Below, in pieces: positions 1 through 10,532 of a stretch of DNA of 64,000 bases (position 1 is its first letter; each line of letters starts with the position of its first letter). This stretch comes from Anadara kagoshimensis (Eukaryota; Mollusca; Bivalvia; Arcoida; Arcidae). The notes beneath the pieces were generated by a model. It saw only the letters and a program-made list of their open reading frames with translations, searched no databases and was not told the origin of the DNA. The translations under genes were made by a program, and so were the position numbers. Location: positions 38,076,655 through 38,140,654 of the forward strand of contig CM037869.1 of assembly GCA_021292105.1 (NCBI GenBank), in the 5' to 3' direction.

Positions 1-62
1 CCATCATCAGAAGTACATTGTGCATAAACTTGTTACATTTAAATCTTCTATGACATTACTTA

Positions 63-259
63 ACCACTGTGGTAGCTCAGTTGGTAAAGTGCTCACTCCG
101 TTAGTGGGAGGTTGTTGATTCAAACCCTGACCAGGTCTGACCCAAGACTTAAAAGTGGGCAGTGACTGTTCTTTCACCAAGCACTCTGCATTACTAAATA
201 AAAGTCATGATTCTTTCAGATGGAAACAAGGTCCAGTGTCACTGTACAATAAAGAACCC
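63..259 (+). mobile_element. SINE family A, 3'-truncated
   Basis: A tRNA-like head (box A TAGCTCAGTTGG, box B-like GATTCAAACCC) is followed by the body also seen in the full copies at 23748-24096 and 24581-24919. The match stops at AAAGAACCC, so the 3' tail is missing. The next SINE starts about 30 bases downstream. It is more diverged than the 23.7 and 24.6 kb copies, so it is probably older. Confidence 0.8.
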
Positions 260-287
260 ATTACTTCAGTCCTCTCCTTAGTACAAG

Positions 288-622
288 TATTACATATTAC
301 AGCAACTCAGTTTTTAGAGTGCTCGCTTCATATGCGGGAGGTCATGGGTTTGAACCTTGGCTGATTTCTGATAAAGACTTGAAAATAGAAAAAACCTTTC
401 GTGAAGCATTTAGAAATAAAAGCCACAGAGTTATTCTGAAGAGATCGATGAATGCCCTGTGTCATACCAGGCATGGCATGTTAAAGAACCCTCCATGTGC
501 ATTGCCTTGAGTGCACTGCAAAGGTAAAAGTTTCTGCCACTTCAATTATATCTAATGACATCTCAATATAAGTGAATTATTCTTGACTGGGATGTAAAAC
601 CACATTCAATCAATCAATCAAT
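288..622 (+). mobile_element. SINE family A, full length
   Basis: Full-length but diverged member: tRNA-like head, body with CATGTTAAAGAACCCT, tail CTCAATATAAGTGAATTATT, and a CAAT simple-repeat end. An imperfect 12-bp target duplication flanks it (CCTTAGTACAAG at 276-287, CCTTAATACAAG at 623-634), which fixes both ends and shows LINE-type retroposition. The copy at 60305 has the same CAATCAATCAAT tail and is probably of the same subfamily. Confidence 0.85.
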
Positions 623-1300
623 CCTTAATACAAGCTTAATACAAGGGCTAAACTGCAGTTCTGTGCTGTGGACTCCCAAGTGAAACTTTACAAGACTTTT
701 TAATGTATAAAAGCCGGTGTTAGCAGACACTGCCTTCAGGTGAGCAATAAGGCCAATTAACCTCTTATAAAAGGTAAAAAATACACTGTGTCATGTCTAT
801 GCCCTTTGTTTTTTTGCTGATTTTCTTCACACCATGGTAATATTTATACTGGTCATAAATTTAAATGAAAAAGAATATTTTTTTAATTGAATGTTTAAGG
901 ATAATTTATTATTTAAAAACAATTTGATTTACTGGCAGATTTAGGTTTTGTAGTGGTATAGCTACATGCTATATTTTGTGCTATGTACAGGTTAAGACGT
1001 TACTACTGTCTCATCTATGAGGTACCTTTTTGACAAAACAGTAGAGTGCTCGCTCGCTTTAGACATTGGACACCTGGGTTAATTCCTGTCATCAGCGGAA
1101 GGGGATTACTTTTGTTATAACTAGTACATATACAGGTGTGTTTGTTACAATTTATTAGGTGTGTGTTGGGGTGGGTGAGTCTGTATGTGTGGGTGGGTGG
1201 GTATATGGATGGGTGTTGTATGTTTTAAGAATATTTATTTAAACTTAGATGTAAACAACAATAAAATAGCTAAGTGGTTAACAGGCTTGACATCAGTCTA
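623..1300. other. AT-rich DNA with a G-rich patch
   Basis: Apart from the possible element end at 735-770, no gene was seen. At 1160-1217 a GT/GGGT-rich patch includes GGGTGGGTGGG preceded by GGGGTGGG, which fits a G-quadruplex pattern on the plus strand. A short tRNA-head-like scrap (GTAGAGTGCTCGCTCG) lies near 1042. Confidence 0.5.
735..770 (+). mobile_element. Possible decayed Helentron-like 3' end
   Basis: The stretch contains TCAGGTGAGCAATAAGGCC, followed 5 bases later by CCTCTT. This resembles the 3' ends of the elements at 52470-52497 and 59710-59744 (CAGGTRAGCGTTAAGG, a short hairpin, then CCTCTTGTT). No matching 5' end was found upstream, so it would be a solo remnant. Confidence 0.35.
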
Positions 1301-1307
1301 AGGGGTG

Positions 1308-1470
1308 TTGTGGAGTAGTAGAGTTTTATGCCCCAGTCAAGATTCTTTTACTGATATTGAGGTGGTTGATTCAAGAATAATGTAAATATAATATTGCCTG
1401 AAAAAAACTATGACCTTTTGCAAGCAAAGTAAGAAATCTTCTCACAACAAACTGGGTACCATTTCAAAAC
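1308..1470 (-). mobile_element. SINE family B fragment
   Basis: Read on the minus strand, this matches the tail and body of family B: the tail (CCCCAGTCAAGATTCTTTTA on the plus strand), then diverged body. The head is not recognisable. It is head-to-head with the copy at 1478-1690. Confidence 0.55.
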
Positions 1471-1477
1471 AGTTCAA

Positions 1478-1690
1478 GGGCTACAGTGGCTAAATGGCCA
1501 AAAGTGTGCATGTATGAACATTGCATCTCTTACTGACTGTGTTTGATTCCCTCAATATAGGATCATAGTGAGAGAAAATTTGTCAGTTGATTTCCCAAAG
1601 GTCAGTGGTGTTATAAGGGCACTCTTGTTTCCTCCACCATGCCAGAACTGACAGACTTGATATACATGGAAGATGGAAATCTTGGCTGAT
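1478..1690 (+). mobile_element. SINE family B, diverged
   Basis: The head-like GGCTACAGTGGCTAAATGG is followed by the family B body, including GGGCACTCTTGTTTCCTCC. It is diverged and its tail runs into the tandem array that begins near 1745. Confidence 0.6.
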
Positions 1691-1744
1691 ACATGAAACT
1701 CCTTTATATTCCCAAACAACTGAAAGAAAAATTCTGTAACCTGG

Positions 1745-2805
1745 CCATGGAAGTCTCGGTTGAGTTTTGGAGTACTTTTGCAGTTCCATTCATGACATGG
1801 TCATCAACAGATATTGCCATTTTGTTGGTATCTGCTCTCTTTTTGCCATGGTAATCTTGATTCCGCTGTGCTTATATAAATACAAACCTTTTTTAAATTT
1901 AAGAAAAGACGTTATTAGTCTCGCTAGACAATTCCAGTGTTAAAACATTTGTCAGCTGAGTTGTTGAAGGACATTACTGTTCTCCGGGTACTCTAGTTTC
2001 CTCAACTATCCTTGAACTTATTGCCTCAGATTGAAGTGGCACATAAACCTCCACTGCACTCCCAACACAAGAACAAAAATAAAATATCTTAGCCTTAGGT
2101 TGGGGAGTACTGTTGGTGACACTTCATAGTCAACAACAGATATTGCCATTTTCTTTTGTTCCTGCTCTTTTGTAGCCATGGCAACCTTGACAGGACGAAA
2201 AAGAAAGCATTTCTGTAACCTTGCAAAGTAAAGTCTCGGCCTTGGGTTGGGGAGTACTTTTGTAGTATTGTTGGTATTGATATTGTCATTTTCTTTGTTC
2301 CTGCTCTCTTGTAGCCATGGTAACCTTGACAGGACAAAAAAGAAAGTATTTTTTAATTTTGCAAAGTATATTTTCAGTTTCAACTGAGTGTGGAAGTATT
2401 TTTGCAGTACTATTGCACTACATAGTTATCAACAGATATTGCCATTTTCTTCCTTCCTGTTCTCCTGTAGCCATGGTAACCTTGACAGGATGAAAAAATC
2501 TGTAATCTGGGAATGTAAAGTGTCAGCCTTCGTCTTGGGAGTACTTTTGCAGTACTATTGACTATATTCATAGTCATCAACAGATATTGCCATTTTTTTT
2601 CCTTCCTGTTCTCCTGTAGCCATGGTAACCTTGACAGGATGAAAAAATCTGTAATCTGGGAATGTAAAGTGTCAGCCTTGGTCTTGGGAGTACTTTTGCA
2701 GTACTATTGACTACGGTTCATAGTCATCAACAGATATTGCCATTTTCTTTCTTCCTGCTCTCTTGTAGTCATGGTAACCATGACTGGAGTGTAAGACACC
2801 TTTAT
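1745..2805 (+). repeat. Tandem array, ~149-bp unit
   Basis: The motifs GATATTGCCATTTT and TAGCCATGGTAACCTTGACA recur at spacings of about 137, 157, 149 and 149 bases (centres near 2176, 2313, 2470, 2619, 2768), with a more diverged unit near 1812-1850. The two units near 2470 and 2619 are almost identical, so part of the array was amplified recently. Minus-strand frames through it are by-products of the repetition. Confidence 0.85.
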
Positions 2806-2878
2806 TGCACTGCATTTAAAATTGAAAGACATCTTTAATTTTTTGTATGAATTTTTTTTGTTTTGTTTTATTTTTCAG

Positions 2879-2939
2879 ATTAAGGAAGCTTTGTATAACA
2901 GGAGAATATCAAACTGCTGCTTTTAATTTTCCCACTCAT
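2879..2939 (+). CDS. Candidate internal exon, unknown gene
   Basis: A strong acceptor (long T-rich tract ending TTTTATTTTTCAG) precedes 61 bases, then a consensus donor GTAAGT at 2940. After one base to complete a split codon, one frame is open through 20 codons and reads LRKLCITGEYQTAAFNFPTH; the other two frames contain stops. The peptide is of mixed composition and not repeat-like, and the sequence is not part of the array just upstream. I do not recognise the protein. A 20-codon open frame is not significant by itself, so the case rests on the paired splice sites. It could be a chance pairing. Confidence 0.35.
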
Positions 2940-2944
2940 GTAAG

Positions 2945-3247
2945 TTTTTATTTTTATTACATATGCATTTTTAAAGTTTATTGGTTCTGAGTATGCTTGC
3001 ACTTCGTACAAAAGAGATGATGTATCCTGGCTAAACGTGTCCTTATTTTAAGGTTGAGCATTTGAAATTTGCTCTATGGTCGTTTGCGGGTCAGTCCCCT
3101 TCTTGGCGGGTCAGCGGGAATTCATGACGAAATGAGGGTCGAACCTGCAGGTTGAGGTTCAGTTGGCAGCTCTGTAAATCTTAGAATCTAGTGAACTTGC
3201 CATTGCCACCAATAATGGAGATCTTCATTTGAAATTTACTCTTTTAG
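2945..3247. other. No feature seen
   Basis: Non-repetitive by eye. It includes a slightly GC-richer stretch near 3080-3160 (repeated GCGGGTCAG), with no open frame or RNA gene recognised. Confidence 0.4.
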
Positions 3248-3620
3248 GTTTTTAGTCCCCTCCCGGTGCCACCGGGTTTCATGTCTTTCTGTTTGTCTAC
3301 ATACCATGTTTGCCGCACTTTATTTTGCAGTGATTTGAGATATTGCATTCAAATTTGGTGTATGGCCTCATCTTATGGAGTTAAAGTGCCACTTTAATTT
3401 TGAGTAATTTCTGTCTATTTTGTATGAAGTTATGGCCCTTTGAACTTAGAAATTTTGCTAGTTAAATCTATATTTTTAAACTCAATCAGTTTTTCGTAAT
3501 AAATGATGAAAAATGCCTGAAAAATCCTCAATTGATAGGGGTTTAAATCTTGTATTCTAAATTTCTAGATGGCCACTGTTAGTATGAATAGCAAAATCTG
3601 ATCATTATAAAAAGAGTGGC
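3248..3620 (+). mobile_element. Interspersed repeat with 5' hairpin, boundaries unsure
   Basis: Begins TTTTTAGTCCCC with a perfect hairpin CCCGGTGCCACCGGG (3262-3276). The start resembles the TTTTTAGCTCACC start of the Helentron-like elements at 32864, 50336 and 57866, each of which also has a hairpin next to its 5' end. The text that follows (CATGTCTTTCTGTTTGTCTA, TTATGGCCCTTTGAAC) is of a kind I know from dispersed molluscan repeats. No 3' end could be found; the end given is only where similarity to such repeats fades. Confidence 0.4.
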
Positions 3621-3859
3621 TGCATCGTGGCTTAGGTGTCATCAGTTTAGGGTCCAAATTAAAAATTTTACTATTGAAGGTTTTTAGACCATGTTAGTAA
3701 GCTTAAGACTTTTTTTCTGATACAAATGCCACATGACTGTCTAGATGAACATCTCCAATTAAACCAAAGTTTATAACAGATTTTGATTGATATTTTTGTG
3801 GCACATGCTGCTAAGATCCTTTTTCAGAAAATTTTCTGTCTTTTTCTCTTTTATCCCTG

Positions 3860-4400
3860 TTTATTAAGCTCTCGATAAACTAAGAAAATTATAAAATATT
3901 ATCGTAATAGCTGCCGTCTTTTGACAGCTGGCAATGCCAATGCAGCATTCTAAATACTTTTAAATTTCATTTGATCTACCCATATACTTTTTTGTGACAT
4001 ATTTTGCTAAGTTTATTTTCAACTCTTTTATTTTCTTTTTAATTCCTTTTTAGCAAGTGTAAGATAAATTAGGAAAATTATAGGAAAATTACAAGTGTAG
4101 GATAAATTAGGAAAATTATAACATTTTATTGTAATAGCTGAGTGTTCCAATTCTTGACACCTTGTGCATATGCAATATCCCATAATTCCTTAGTTTTGAT
4201 CTATGATTTTTGTGTCATGTTTTGCCAATCTCACTTTTTAATCCCCATTTAACAAGTGTAGGATGTATTGGAAAGATTATAAAATTTTATCGTAATATTG
4301 GTGTATTCCATTTTTTAACACCTTTTCCTGATACAGTATCCCATAATTCCTTAGTTAATTTAATTACAAGTCTACTCTCATGGCTTTCATGTTATGCAAC
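3860..4400 (+). repeat. Degenerate tandem repeat, ~160-220 bp
   Basis: The motif AAGTGTAGGATAAATTAGG with AAAATTATAA.ATTTTAT and CCATAATTCCTTAG recurs with starts near 3870, 4091 and 4253. Copies differ by indels; an internal short duplication lies near 4057-4110. Confidence 0.6.
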
Positions 4401-4830
4401 CTGAATTAATTATTTATGAAAACTTTCTCCGTTAAATAGAAAGTACGGTATTTTAAATCAAAACTGACAAGTATAACATGCATTTTCACGGTTTTTGTTT
4501 TACAATCGACCAATCATCTTTAAGTTTTAATTTAAAGCATATTTAGATGATAGATTAAGAACATGAAGATTTTATAATGTTGGTATCAGGAAGATAAAAT
4601 TTTGGTCGGAGATATGTAAAAAATATCGCTTTCTAAACATTGCATGCTGGGAATATTTTTATGTGCAAATAATCAAGATTTATGCCGATAAAGTAAGGTG
4701 TAATGTATTCTCCGGTAACAGTATGCGCGTCGTAATAATTACCCATAATGCTAAGTAACAGGATTTGTACATAACTTTCTTTTCCTGGTTCTGATTGACT
4801 GAGTTGATATGTCTACCAGACACGAGGAAA
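4400..4830. other. AT-rich, no feature seen
   Basis: Mostly AT-rich unique-looking DNA with no supported gene or repeat. Confidence 0.4.
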
Positions 4831-4835
4831 TACTT

Positions 4836-5028
4836 AACACTTTAAGTAGGGCCAGGGGGTGGAAAGGAGGGGTAGACTTCAAGTAGGATGAGGGTTGGAA
4901 AGGAAGGGGGGTAGACTTCAAGTAGGCTGAAGGAGTGGATAGGAGGGGGTTAGACTTCAAGTAAGGCAAGGGTGGAAAGGAGGGGTTAGACTTCAAGTAG
5001 GATCAGGGATGGAAAGGAGGGGGTAGTA
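4836..5028 (+). repeat. Minisatellite, ~42-bp unit
   Basis: About five units built from TAGACTTCAAGTAGG followed by GGAAAGGAGGGG. The unit is near a multiple of three, so a minus-strand frame (4751-4996) reads repeated YLKS-type peptides; I regard that as an artefact. The plus strand is purine- and G-rich. Confidence 0.85.
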
Positions 5029-5277
5029 TGTTTGGTTTCTTTCTATTTGTTACCAACATTGCATTTCTGGTAATGCAGCTGACTTATATGACGAAGTAAG
5101 ATGCATGGTGAATAGGAATAAATTCAGAACCCATTACTATGAAATGTATGCAAGTTTTTGAAAATATTTCAGCTATTGTGTAAATCAAAATCAAAAGTAC
5201 CAATCCATGTCCAAATCCCAATCCCAAAGCAAAATGAAAACTGGTAAATGAAGTAAAACATGTGAACTTCCACCAGG

Positions 5278-5520
5278 GAAGTAGGTCAGATGCTCTGGAA
5301 GGGTAAGCACCTTACCTTCTGTATGGCTATCTACACCCCCATGTGTGAAGTGTCAACTTACAAATAACAGTGCCTCTCACCTCACAGCCTAGGCTCAAAT
5401 CCCACTCATTGCAGATCCTAGTTTGAGAAAGTTTGCTTGCCAAAATTCAGTGGGTTTTTTTCAGGCACTCTGGTTTTCTCTACCCTTTTCAAACTTACCA
5501 GCTCAATATTAGTAACAGAT
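5278..5520 (+). mobile_element. SINE family B, diverged
   Basis: Contains CTCAAATCCCACTC (box B region), the body TAGTTTGAGAAAGTTTGCTTG, and GGCACTCTGGTTTTCTCTAC followed by CTCAATATTAG. The head is decayed and contains an extra stretch. Confidence 0.6.
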
Positions 5521-5725
5521 TCTTGATAAAGCTTAAAATACTGTTATGTCACCCTACCCGGCTCCACTTCAATATTTTATACCAGAAGTCAATGCAGTCC
5601 TTAGTTCAGCCACTTTTACTTAATTTAAAGGGGATTATTTTCACAGGGTGAAAATTTCACAATTTCCAAAATCTGACATTTCCCATTGGTGTCATTTTGC
5701 ATAACTTGTTATTCTTTTTCTTTAC

Positions 5726-6090
5726 CGAGTTGAGTTGAGTTGAGTTGAGTTGAGTTGAGTAATGGTGTTTAACATCCCAGTCAAGAATATTTCACTTGTA
5801 TCGAGATGTTGCCAGCTATAGGTGAAGGTGCAGAAATTTTGCCTGTGCATTGCGCTGATGGCATCATACAGCAGAGTTCTTTATCGTGCTAAGCATACCA
5901 TGACACGGGACCTTGTTTATTTTAAGTTCCCATCCAAAAGAACTGTGACTTTCATTTCATAATGCCGTGTGCTTAGCGAAAGAACGGTCACTACCCACTT
6001 TCAAGTCTTGGGTCAGACCCGATCGGGGTTCAAACCCACGACCTCCAACTTATGGAGCGAGCACTCTACCAACTGAGCTACTGCAGTGGT
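5726..6090 (-). mobile_element. SINE family A, full length
   Basis: Minus-strand full copy. The plus strand reads the tail first (GAGTTGAGTTGAGTTGAG simple repeat, AATATTTCACTTGTATCGAG), then the body, then the tRNA-like head ending at CTGCAGTGGT. A 9-bp exact target duplication TTTCTTTAC (5717-5725 and 6094-6102) flanks it. A 6-nt longer tail repeat explains most of its extra length over the other full copies. Confidence 0.9.
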
Positions 6091-6264
6091 CTCTTTCTTT
6101 ACTGCCAAACCCTTTTATAAAATCCTTCCATTAGAGTAGATCCTAAGGTCATTATTATCACTGACAAGTGCATCATCCCAGAACTATCCAACTCAAATAA
6201 CATCGAAAAATTTTCACTTTGGCATAAAAGAACATTATTTTACTCTGACACTCCCCTATTTAAT

Positions 6265-6370
6265 TAGGGGCCTTGGTGGCAAAGTGATATAAAGCTCATA
6301 CTTACAGGTCACAGTGCCCTCATCACCAAAATCCCAAAGTATCCTATAGTGCACCTGTTTAAATGGAACA
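6265..6370 (+). mobile_element. SINE family B, head only
   Basis: The head-like GGGGCCTTGGTGGCAAAGTG with CTTACAGGTCACAGTGCCC matches the first part of family B copies. The body is cut off just before the MITE at 6388. Confidence 0.5.
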
Positions 6371-6387
6371 CCTTCCAGTTTCAGATA

Positions 6388-6946
6388 CTGTAAATCAGGA
6401 ATTTAATGCGTCATGAAATTAATGCGAATTGCCGATTTTGCTGTAAAATGCGTATTCAAATTAATGCGATTTTTTTTTAAATTCCAAAAATTACTTTCGC
6501 CATTTTTTATCTTGAAAAAATAACAAAAAATGTTGAATTATTGCCTTATGACTTGTTTATTATTCCATAAACATGTAATAATCATACACTTCGGCACCAC
6601 AAAGAAATTCGTTTGGTGCATAAGAAGAATGTCCCGTTTCACTGTAAATTATTGTATTTTTAACATGGCAATGTGAAAGTTTGTGACGAAAAAAAGTCTT
6701 ACTTATGTCGCTAAATTTTCGACAATTTATGAAGAGATAAATAATACTTTATACCAGAACTAGAGAATTATCGTCATGAGTTCTAATAAATGACCTACGA
6801 TTACAACTTCCGGTTCAAGGGAGATAAATCATTTTACATTAAACTTTTGGAAATCGGAAAATTAATGCGACAAGAAATTAATGCGATGAAACGGGCCTCG
6901 CATTTTTCGCATTAATTTCTTGCTCGCATTAATTTTTGATTTACAG
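6388..6946. mobile_element. MITE with TA target site and TTAATGCG subterminal repeats
   Basis: The ends CTGTAAATCAGGAATTTAAT and, on the opposite strand, CTGTAAATCAAAAATTAATG are inverted repeats abutting TA on both sides (6386-6387, 6947-6948). The octamer TTAATGCG recurs several times near both ends in inverted arrangement, as expected for transposase-binding repeats. The middle is AT-rich and non-coding. A TA target with CTGTAAA-type ends suggests the Tc1/mariner/pogo group; this assignment is inference. Confidence 0.85.
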
Positions 6947-6964
6947 TATTCTATACAATGGATG

Positions 6965-7399
6965 CAGGGTTCATACAGGCCTGGAAAAGTCCTTAAATTT
7001 TGCGGTTTGCCCTAAAAGACCCTAAAAACCAGTCTGACCCTAAAAAGTCCTTGAATTTATCCTGAAGGCCCTAAAAAGCCATTGAATTTGTGTAGCTGGG
7101 TGTCTGTATTTGGATATTTAGTGGTTGCAAATAAATAAATATTAATTAATAAGTTACTTGAAAAGAGCAATTTAAATGTACATGGACCTTCCAAATGCCC
7201 AACTTCAATCTTATCCAATTCAAGTGTTGTTACTATGGGCATGTAAGTAATTAATTGTTTTATTGATTTGATTGCCTTTGCAACAGTATTTTCCTTTGCT
7301 ACAATTGTACCTCTGATTAGGCCTAAATTTGTAAATGAGACCCTGAAAAGACCCTAAAAAGTCCTTAAATTTTGAATCCAAATGTCTGTACGAACCCTG
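6965..7399. mobile_element. hAT-like non-autonomous element
   Basis: The ends CAGGGTTCATACAG and (opposite strand) CAGGGTTCGTACAG are inverted repeats. They are directly flanked by TGGATG on both sides (6959-6964 and 7400-7405). Repeats of CCCTAAAAAGTCCTT lie near both ends. CAGGG-type termini suggest hAT, which usually makes an 8-bp duplication; only 6 bp match here, so two bases may have changed or the family differs. No transposase frame is present. It sits 18 bases after the preceding MITE. Confidence 0.8.
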
Positions 7400-7424
7400 T
7401 GGATGGATCACTTTCCAGACCAAT

Positions 7425-7717
7425 TTTATACCCCCACTTTAAAGAAGAGGGGTATATTGGTTTACATTAGTCCTTCTCTCTGTCTGCCCGTCCTTCGGTC
7501 TGAAACAATAAATTCGTAAGAGTTTCTCAACAACTACTGAACACAGCCATTTGAAATTTTGTATGAGAGTTCAGTATTAGGTTCCATGATGCACATACCC
7601 ATTTCAAGTCTGCCAGACATCTACTTTCTCTTGACCGTTTTAGTTCAAACATTTTTATGGTTGAAAAAGTGGGGGTATATACTAAGTGAGCAGACACTAG
7701 CTCACAAATTCCTTGTT
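7425..7717 (+). mobile_element. Short Helentron-like element (TATACCCCC family)
   Basis: Begins TTTATACCCCCACTTT. An inverted copy AAAAAGTGGGGGTATA sits near the 3' end, and another, GAGGGGTATA, forms a hairpin at the 5' end. Close to the 3' end is the hairpin GTGAGC...GCTCAC (7687-7705), then AAATTCCTTGTT. A subterminal inverted repeat, a 3' hairpin and a T-rich junction are features of Helentron-type elements. The CTTGTT end matches the larger elements at 50336 and 57866. Confidence 0.6.
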
Positions 7718-8007
7718 TTATCTGTCTAGGCAGGTATGAGTTCAGGTTTATTCGACTTGTATCACTTACATTATTAATGCTATGTATATCCCAATAAAGT
7801 AGTTCAATATGGACAGGTGTTTGGGTTTTCTAAGGCTTCAGTTTTCACAGGTTCCATTGAATATGAAACTTCAAATATTAATTATTTGCCATAATATTGA
7901 CTTCATTTAATGTGCTTTTAAGACAGCTGTTTTTAAATTTTACAACTTCCCTTATAACTGGTAATGCCTCAATATAATCAAAATCATGTATTTTTAATTA
8001 CAGTCAA

Positions 8008-8200
8008 CAGTCAAACCTGTCTATAAGGCCACCCAAGGGGACTAGTAAAAGTGGCCTTTATAGGCAGGTGGATTTTATATGCAGGTGGCCTTTATATACA
8101 GGTTCAAATGATATAAATAAAGAACAATTGGAAACATTTTACTGGCCTTTATGTGCAGATGACCTTATATAAAGGTGGTATTTAAGGCAGGTTAGCCTGT
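8008..8200 (+). mobile_element. Palindromic MITE family K, copy 1
   Basis: Begins CAGTCAAACCTGTCTATAAG and ends in a diverged copy of the inverted end (GGCAGGTTAGCCTGTA). Internal AAAGAACAATTGG and GTGGCCTTTATA blocks are arranged so that the whole element is a loose palindrome. Family K copies are about 177-193 bp. Confidence 0.85.
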
Positions 8201-8214
8201 ATTATAGTTTTATA

Positions 8215-8600
8215 TTTTTAATTATTATCGGGGTGTTTTTTTTTTGGGGGGGGGGGATATACAGAGTATTATTTTAAGTGCAAATGTACTAAATTTATAT
8301 TATTTTCATTAATAAGTTCAAATCTAGCTGTTTGTATGGCCTATATAGGATAATGTTTCTTTAAAAAATTATTTATTTTTAAAAAAACCTGTAAAACCGG
8401 ATTAAATGAATCATGAAAGTGCTTTAAATGTTGTCGTGTATGGGAATTTAAATATTCAATATCGTCTTTTTTACCGAAATCAAATTTCTGAATGATATCC
8501 AGCAGTTTGTTTATATCATTTTCCAAATTCTTGTTAAAACTGATCTATCATTTTAAAAAAAAAAATTAAAAAAATTTGCAACACAAAAAAAGGATACTTA
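8215..8600. other. Low-complexity AT-rich DNA
   Basis: Includes a T-run followed by an 11-G run near 8236-8255 and long A/T stretches. No gene seen. Confidence 0.5.
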
Positions 8601-8608
8601 GGTATATA

Positions 8609-8787
8609 CAGTCCAACCTGCCTAAAAGGTCACCTATATATAACGGCCACCTGCCTATTAAGACCAGTAGAATCGGTCTTGATTGTTCTTTATTTATGTT
8701 ATTTGAACCTGTATAAATAAGGTCACCTGCCCATAAAGGTCACTTTTAGTGGTTCGCTTGGGTGACCTTTATAGACAGGTTTGACTG
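8609..8787 (-). mobile_element. Palindromic MITE family K, copy 2
   Basis: Reverse-oriented copy: CAGTCCAACCTGCCTAAAAG at the left, AGACAGGTTTGACTG at the right, flanked by TA on both sides (8607-8608 and 8788-8789). It lies about 400 bases from copy 1 in the opposite direction. Confidence 0.9.
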
Positions 8788-8789
8788 TA

Positions 8790-9195
8790 TATATAATCAT
8801 AATGTAATTTTAAAATCATTTTAAGTTAAATGTCCATTATATCCATTTTTATTGTGCATTTAGCCAGCATGCTAATTATACATATTCATATGCATGCACA
8901 TCATTTTAATTTAATTGTTTTTAATGTACAAAAAGTTAAAACTGCTCATAAGCTTCTTTAAAAAAGGATGGAATAATTAACAATAAAAGGATACATGTAA
9001 AATTATATATTTCATAATGTGATTTTTAAATCTCTTTTTGTTATTTGTGCAGCCAATATGCTAATTACAAATTTGTATCCATTCACATCATTTTAATTTA
9101 ATTATTTTTTTGTACAAAAAGTAAAAACTGCTCTGAAATTTCTTTAAAAAAAAAAATGGACAAAAAAATTGACATTACAAAAAAAGATACATGGG
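8790..9195 (+). repeat. Satellite, left part
   Basis: Two monomers of the satellite that resumes at 10533: GCATGCTAATTATACATATT near 8868 and GCCAATATGCTAATTACAAA near 9052, each followed by TTTAATTTAATT and ACAAAAAGT.AAAACTGCTC. The array is cut here by the transposon at 9198. Confidence 0.8.
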
Positions 9196-9197
9196 TA

Positions 9198-9698
9198 CTA
9201 AAGTCCATTTACGATCCTTTAGTCTCTCGGTCTTTCGTAAAATTCTCTAAAACAAAACTTTTTATTGTAAAAGTAAAATCGTACATTTATTATACAATTC
9301 ATGCCGTAATTAATTTTTAATATTTCTATCCTTAAACTTTTCTCAGTTTTGCCCCATACTCCGTAAATTTTGGTCAATTTTGAGCAACGGCTATTTTGTC
9401 TAAGTCCTACATTTCGGTCGAAACCATTTCGGACAGGGAAATACTGATCTAATTTGCATAAGAAATACTTATCGACAATATGTTGATATGCAACACTACC
9501 CATGATTGACAGGGACAGATATTGTTTTCATAAATTTGTTTATAAAATTACCCAAAATTATTTAAATTTATCCACATATGGTGTTATAGTTCTGCACGTA
9601 AGAGTACGTCATGTACTGAAAAGTTTTGTTTACAAGATTTTTATACGAAATATAGCATTCTTGCCACAAGTCACGTGTAAAATCATTATTCGAGACAA

Positions 9699-9738
<40 letters not shown>

Positions 9739-10532
9739 GTACCACAATTCTTACTGAAATTCATTTAAGAACGGTGATACTTAACCTTGACAAACTTAAA
9801 ACAATTCACGTGCAAATCATTATTTGAGACAGTGCTCTCTCTCTCTCTCTCTCTCTCTCTCGCTCGCTCGTTGTACCATTATTCTTAAATGGTAAATTAT
9901 GATAACTAATTAAAATTATAAATCGTGTGTACGGATAAGTAGAAAGACCTGAAGACTGCAAGAACTTCGTCAAATCTACTTGGTGGTTGGCAAGAACTAC
10001 CGTTTTCATGATCAGGTGTACACGTGTTGTAAAAGTTGATCAACTTTGACTTTAGCAATTTGGTAACCGGATTATAATAACAAATATTTCTGATCGTTGT
10101 AGCAGAAAATATGAATTAAATAATAACGATAAATCAACAACTGTGTAGATTTTAGAGACTTCACTTAAAAAAAAGTTTTAGGAAAACTGGTTGTGATATA
10201 AATTTACACGTGGTTGGGGTGACTATCTTCGTATGTGTAAATGACCCGTAACAGAAACTGATTAGCATATGAAAAACCCTCTCACTCCTGTTTTTGGTAT
10301 CGCCGCAAAGGTTAGGAAAATGGCGCTAAAATAATTTACATAGCGATATCGAAGGCAATATTAAAAAGTTTTAATATGAAGTAAAGAGTGTAGATTAGAC
10401 ACTGGTAACAACAGGCCACATTACGGCATGGGCTTGTTTTCACGATGCAAAAAGCTATAATTTTTATTCACACGTTAACCCCATGAAAAGGGACAAAAAC
10501 CAAGAGACTAATTGGTTGTAAACAGACTTTAA
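9198..10532. mobile_element. TIR transposon (1.3 kb, non-autonomous) inside the satellite
   Basis: The two ends are inverted repeats over about 42 bases: the left reads CTAAAGTCCATTTACGATCC, the right (opposite strand) TTAAAGTCTGTTTACAACCA, and the match continues through TTAGTCTCT.GGT. TA flanks both ends (9196-9197, 10533-10534), and satellite monomers lie on both sides, which independently fixes the boundaries. About a quarter of the inverted-repeat positions differ, so it is old. No transposase is recognisable; the longest frames are under 95 codons. TA-duplicating superfamily (Tc1/mariner/pogo-like) is inferred. Confidence 0.75.
9670..9890 (+). repeat. 138-bp duplication carrying (CT)n microsatellites
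   Basis: Two copies, about 138 bases apart, of CACGTG.AAAATCATTATT, GAGACA, then (CT)n, then TCGTTGTACCA. The CT runs are at about 9702-9735 and 9835-9860. The duplication lies inside the 9198-10532 transposon. The frames across the CT runs (repeated SL or RE) are not genes. Confidence 0.85.

Noticed and set aside
71-135. tRNA-like sequences at the starts of many elements, as tRNA genes
   Set aside because: Each continues into a SINE body and tail, lacks a good acceptor stem, and several carry target duplications, so they are SINE heads.
9502-10009. Frames over the CT microsatellites (repeated SL or RE)
   Set aside because: They are products of the dinucleotide run within a transposon.
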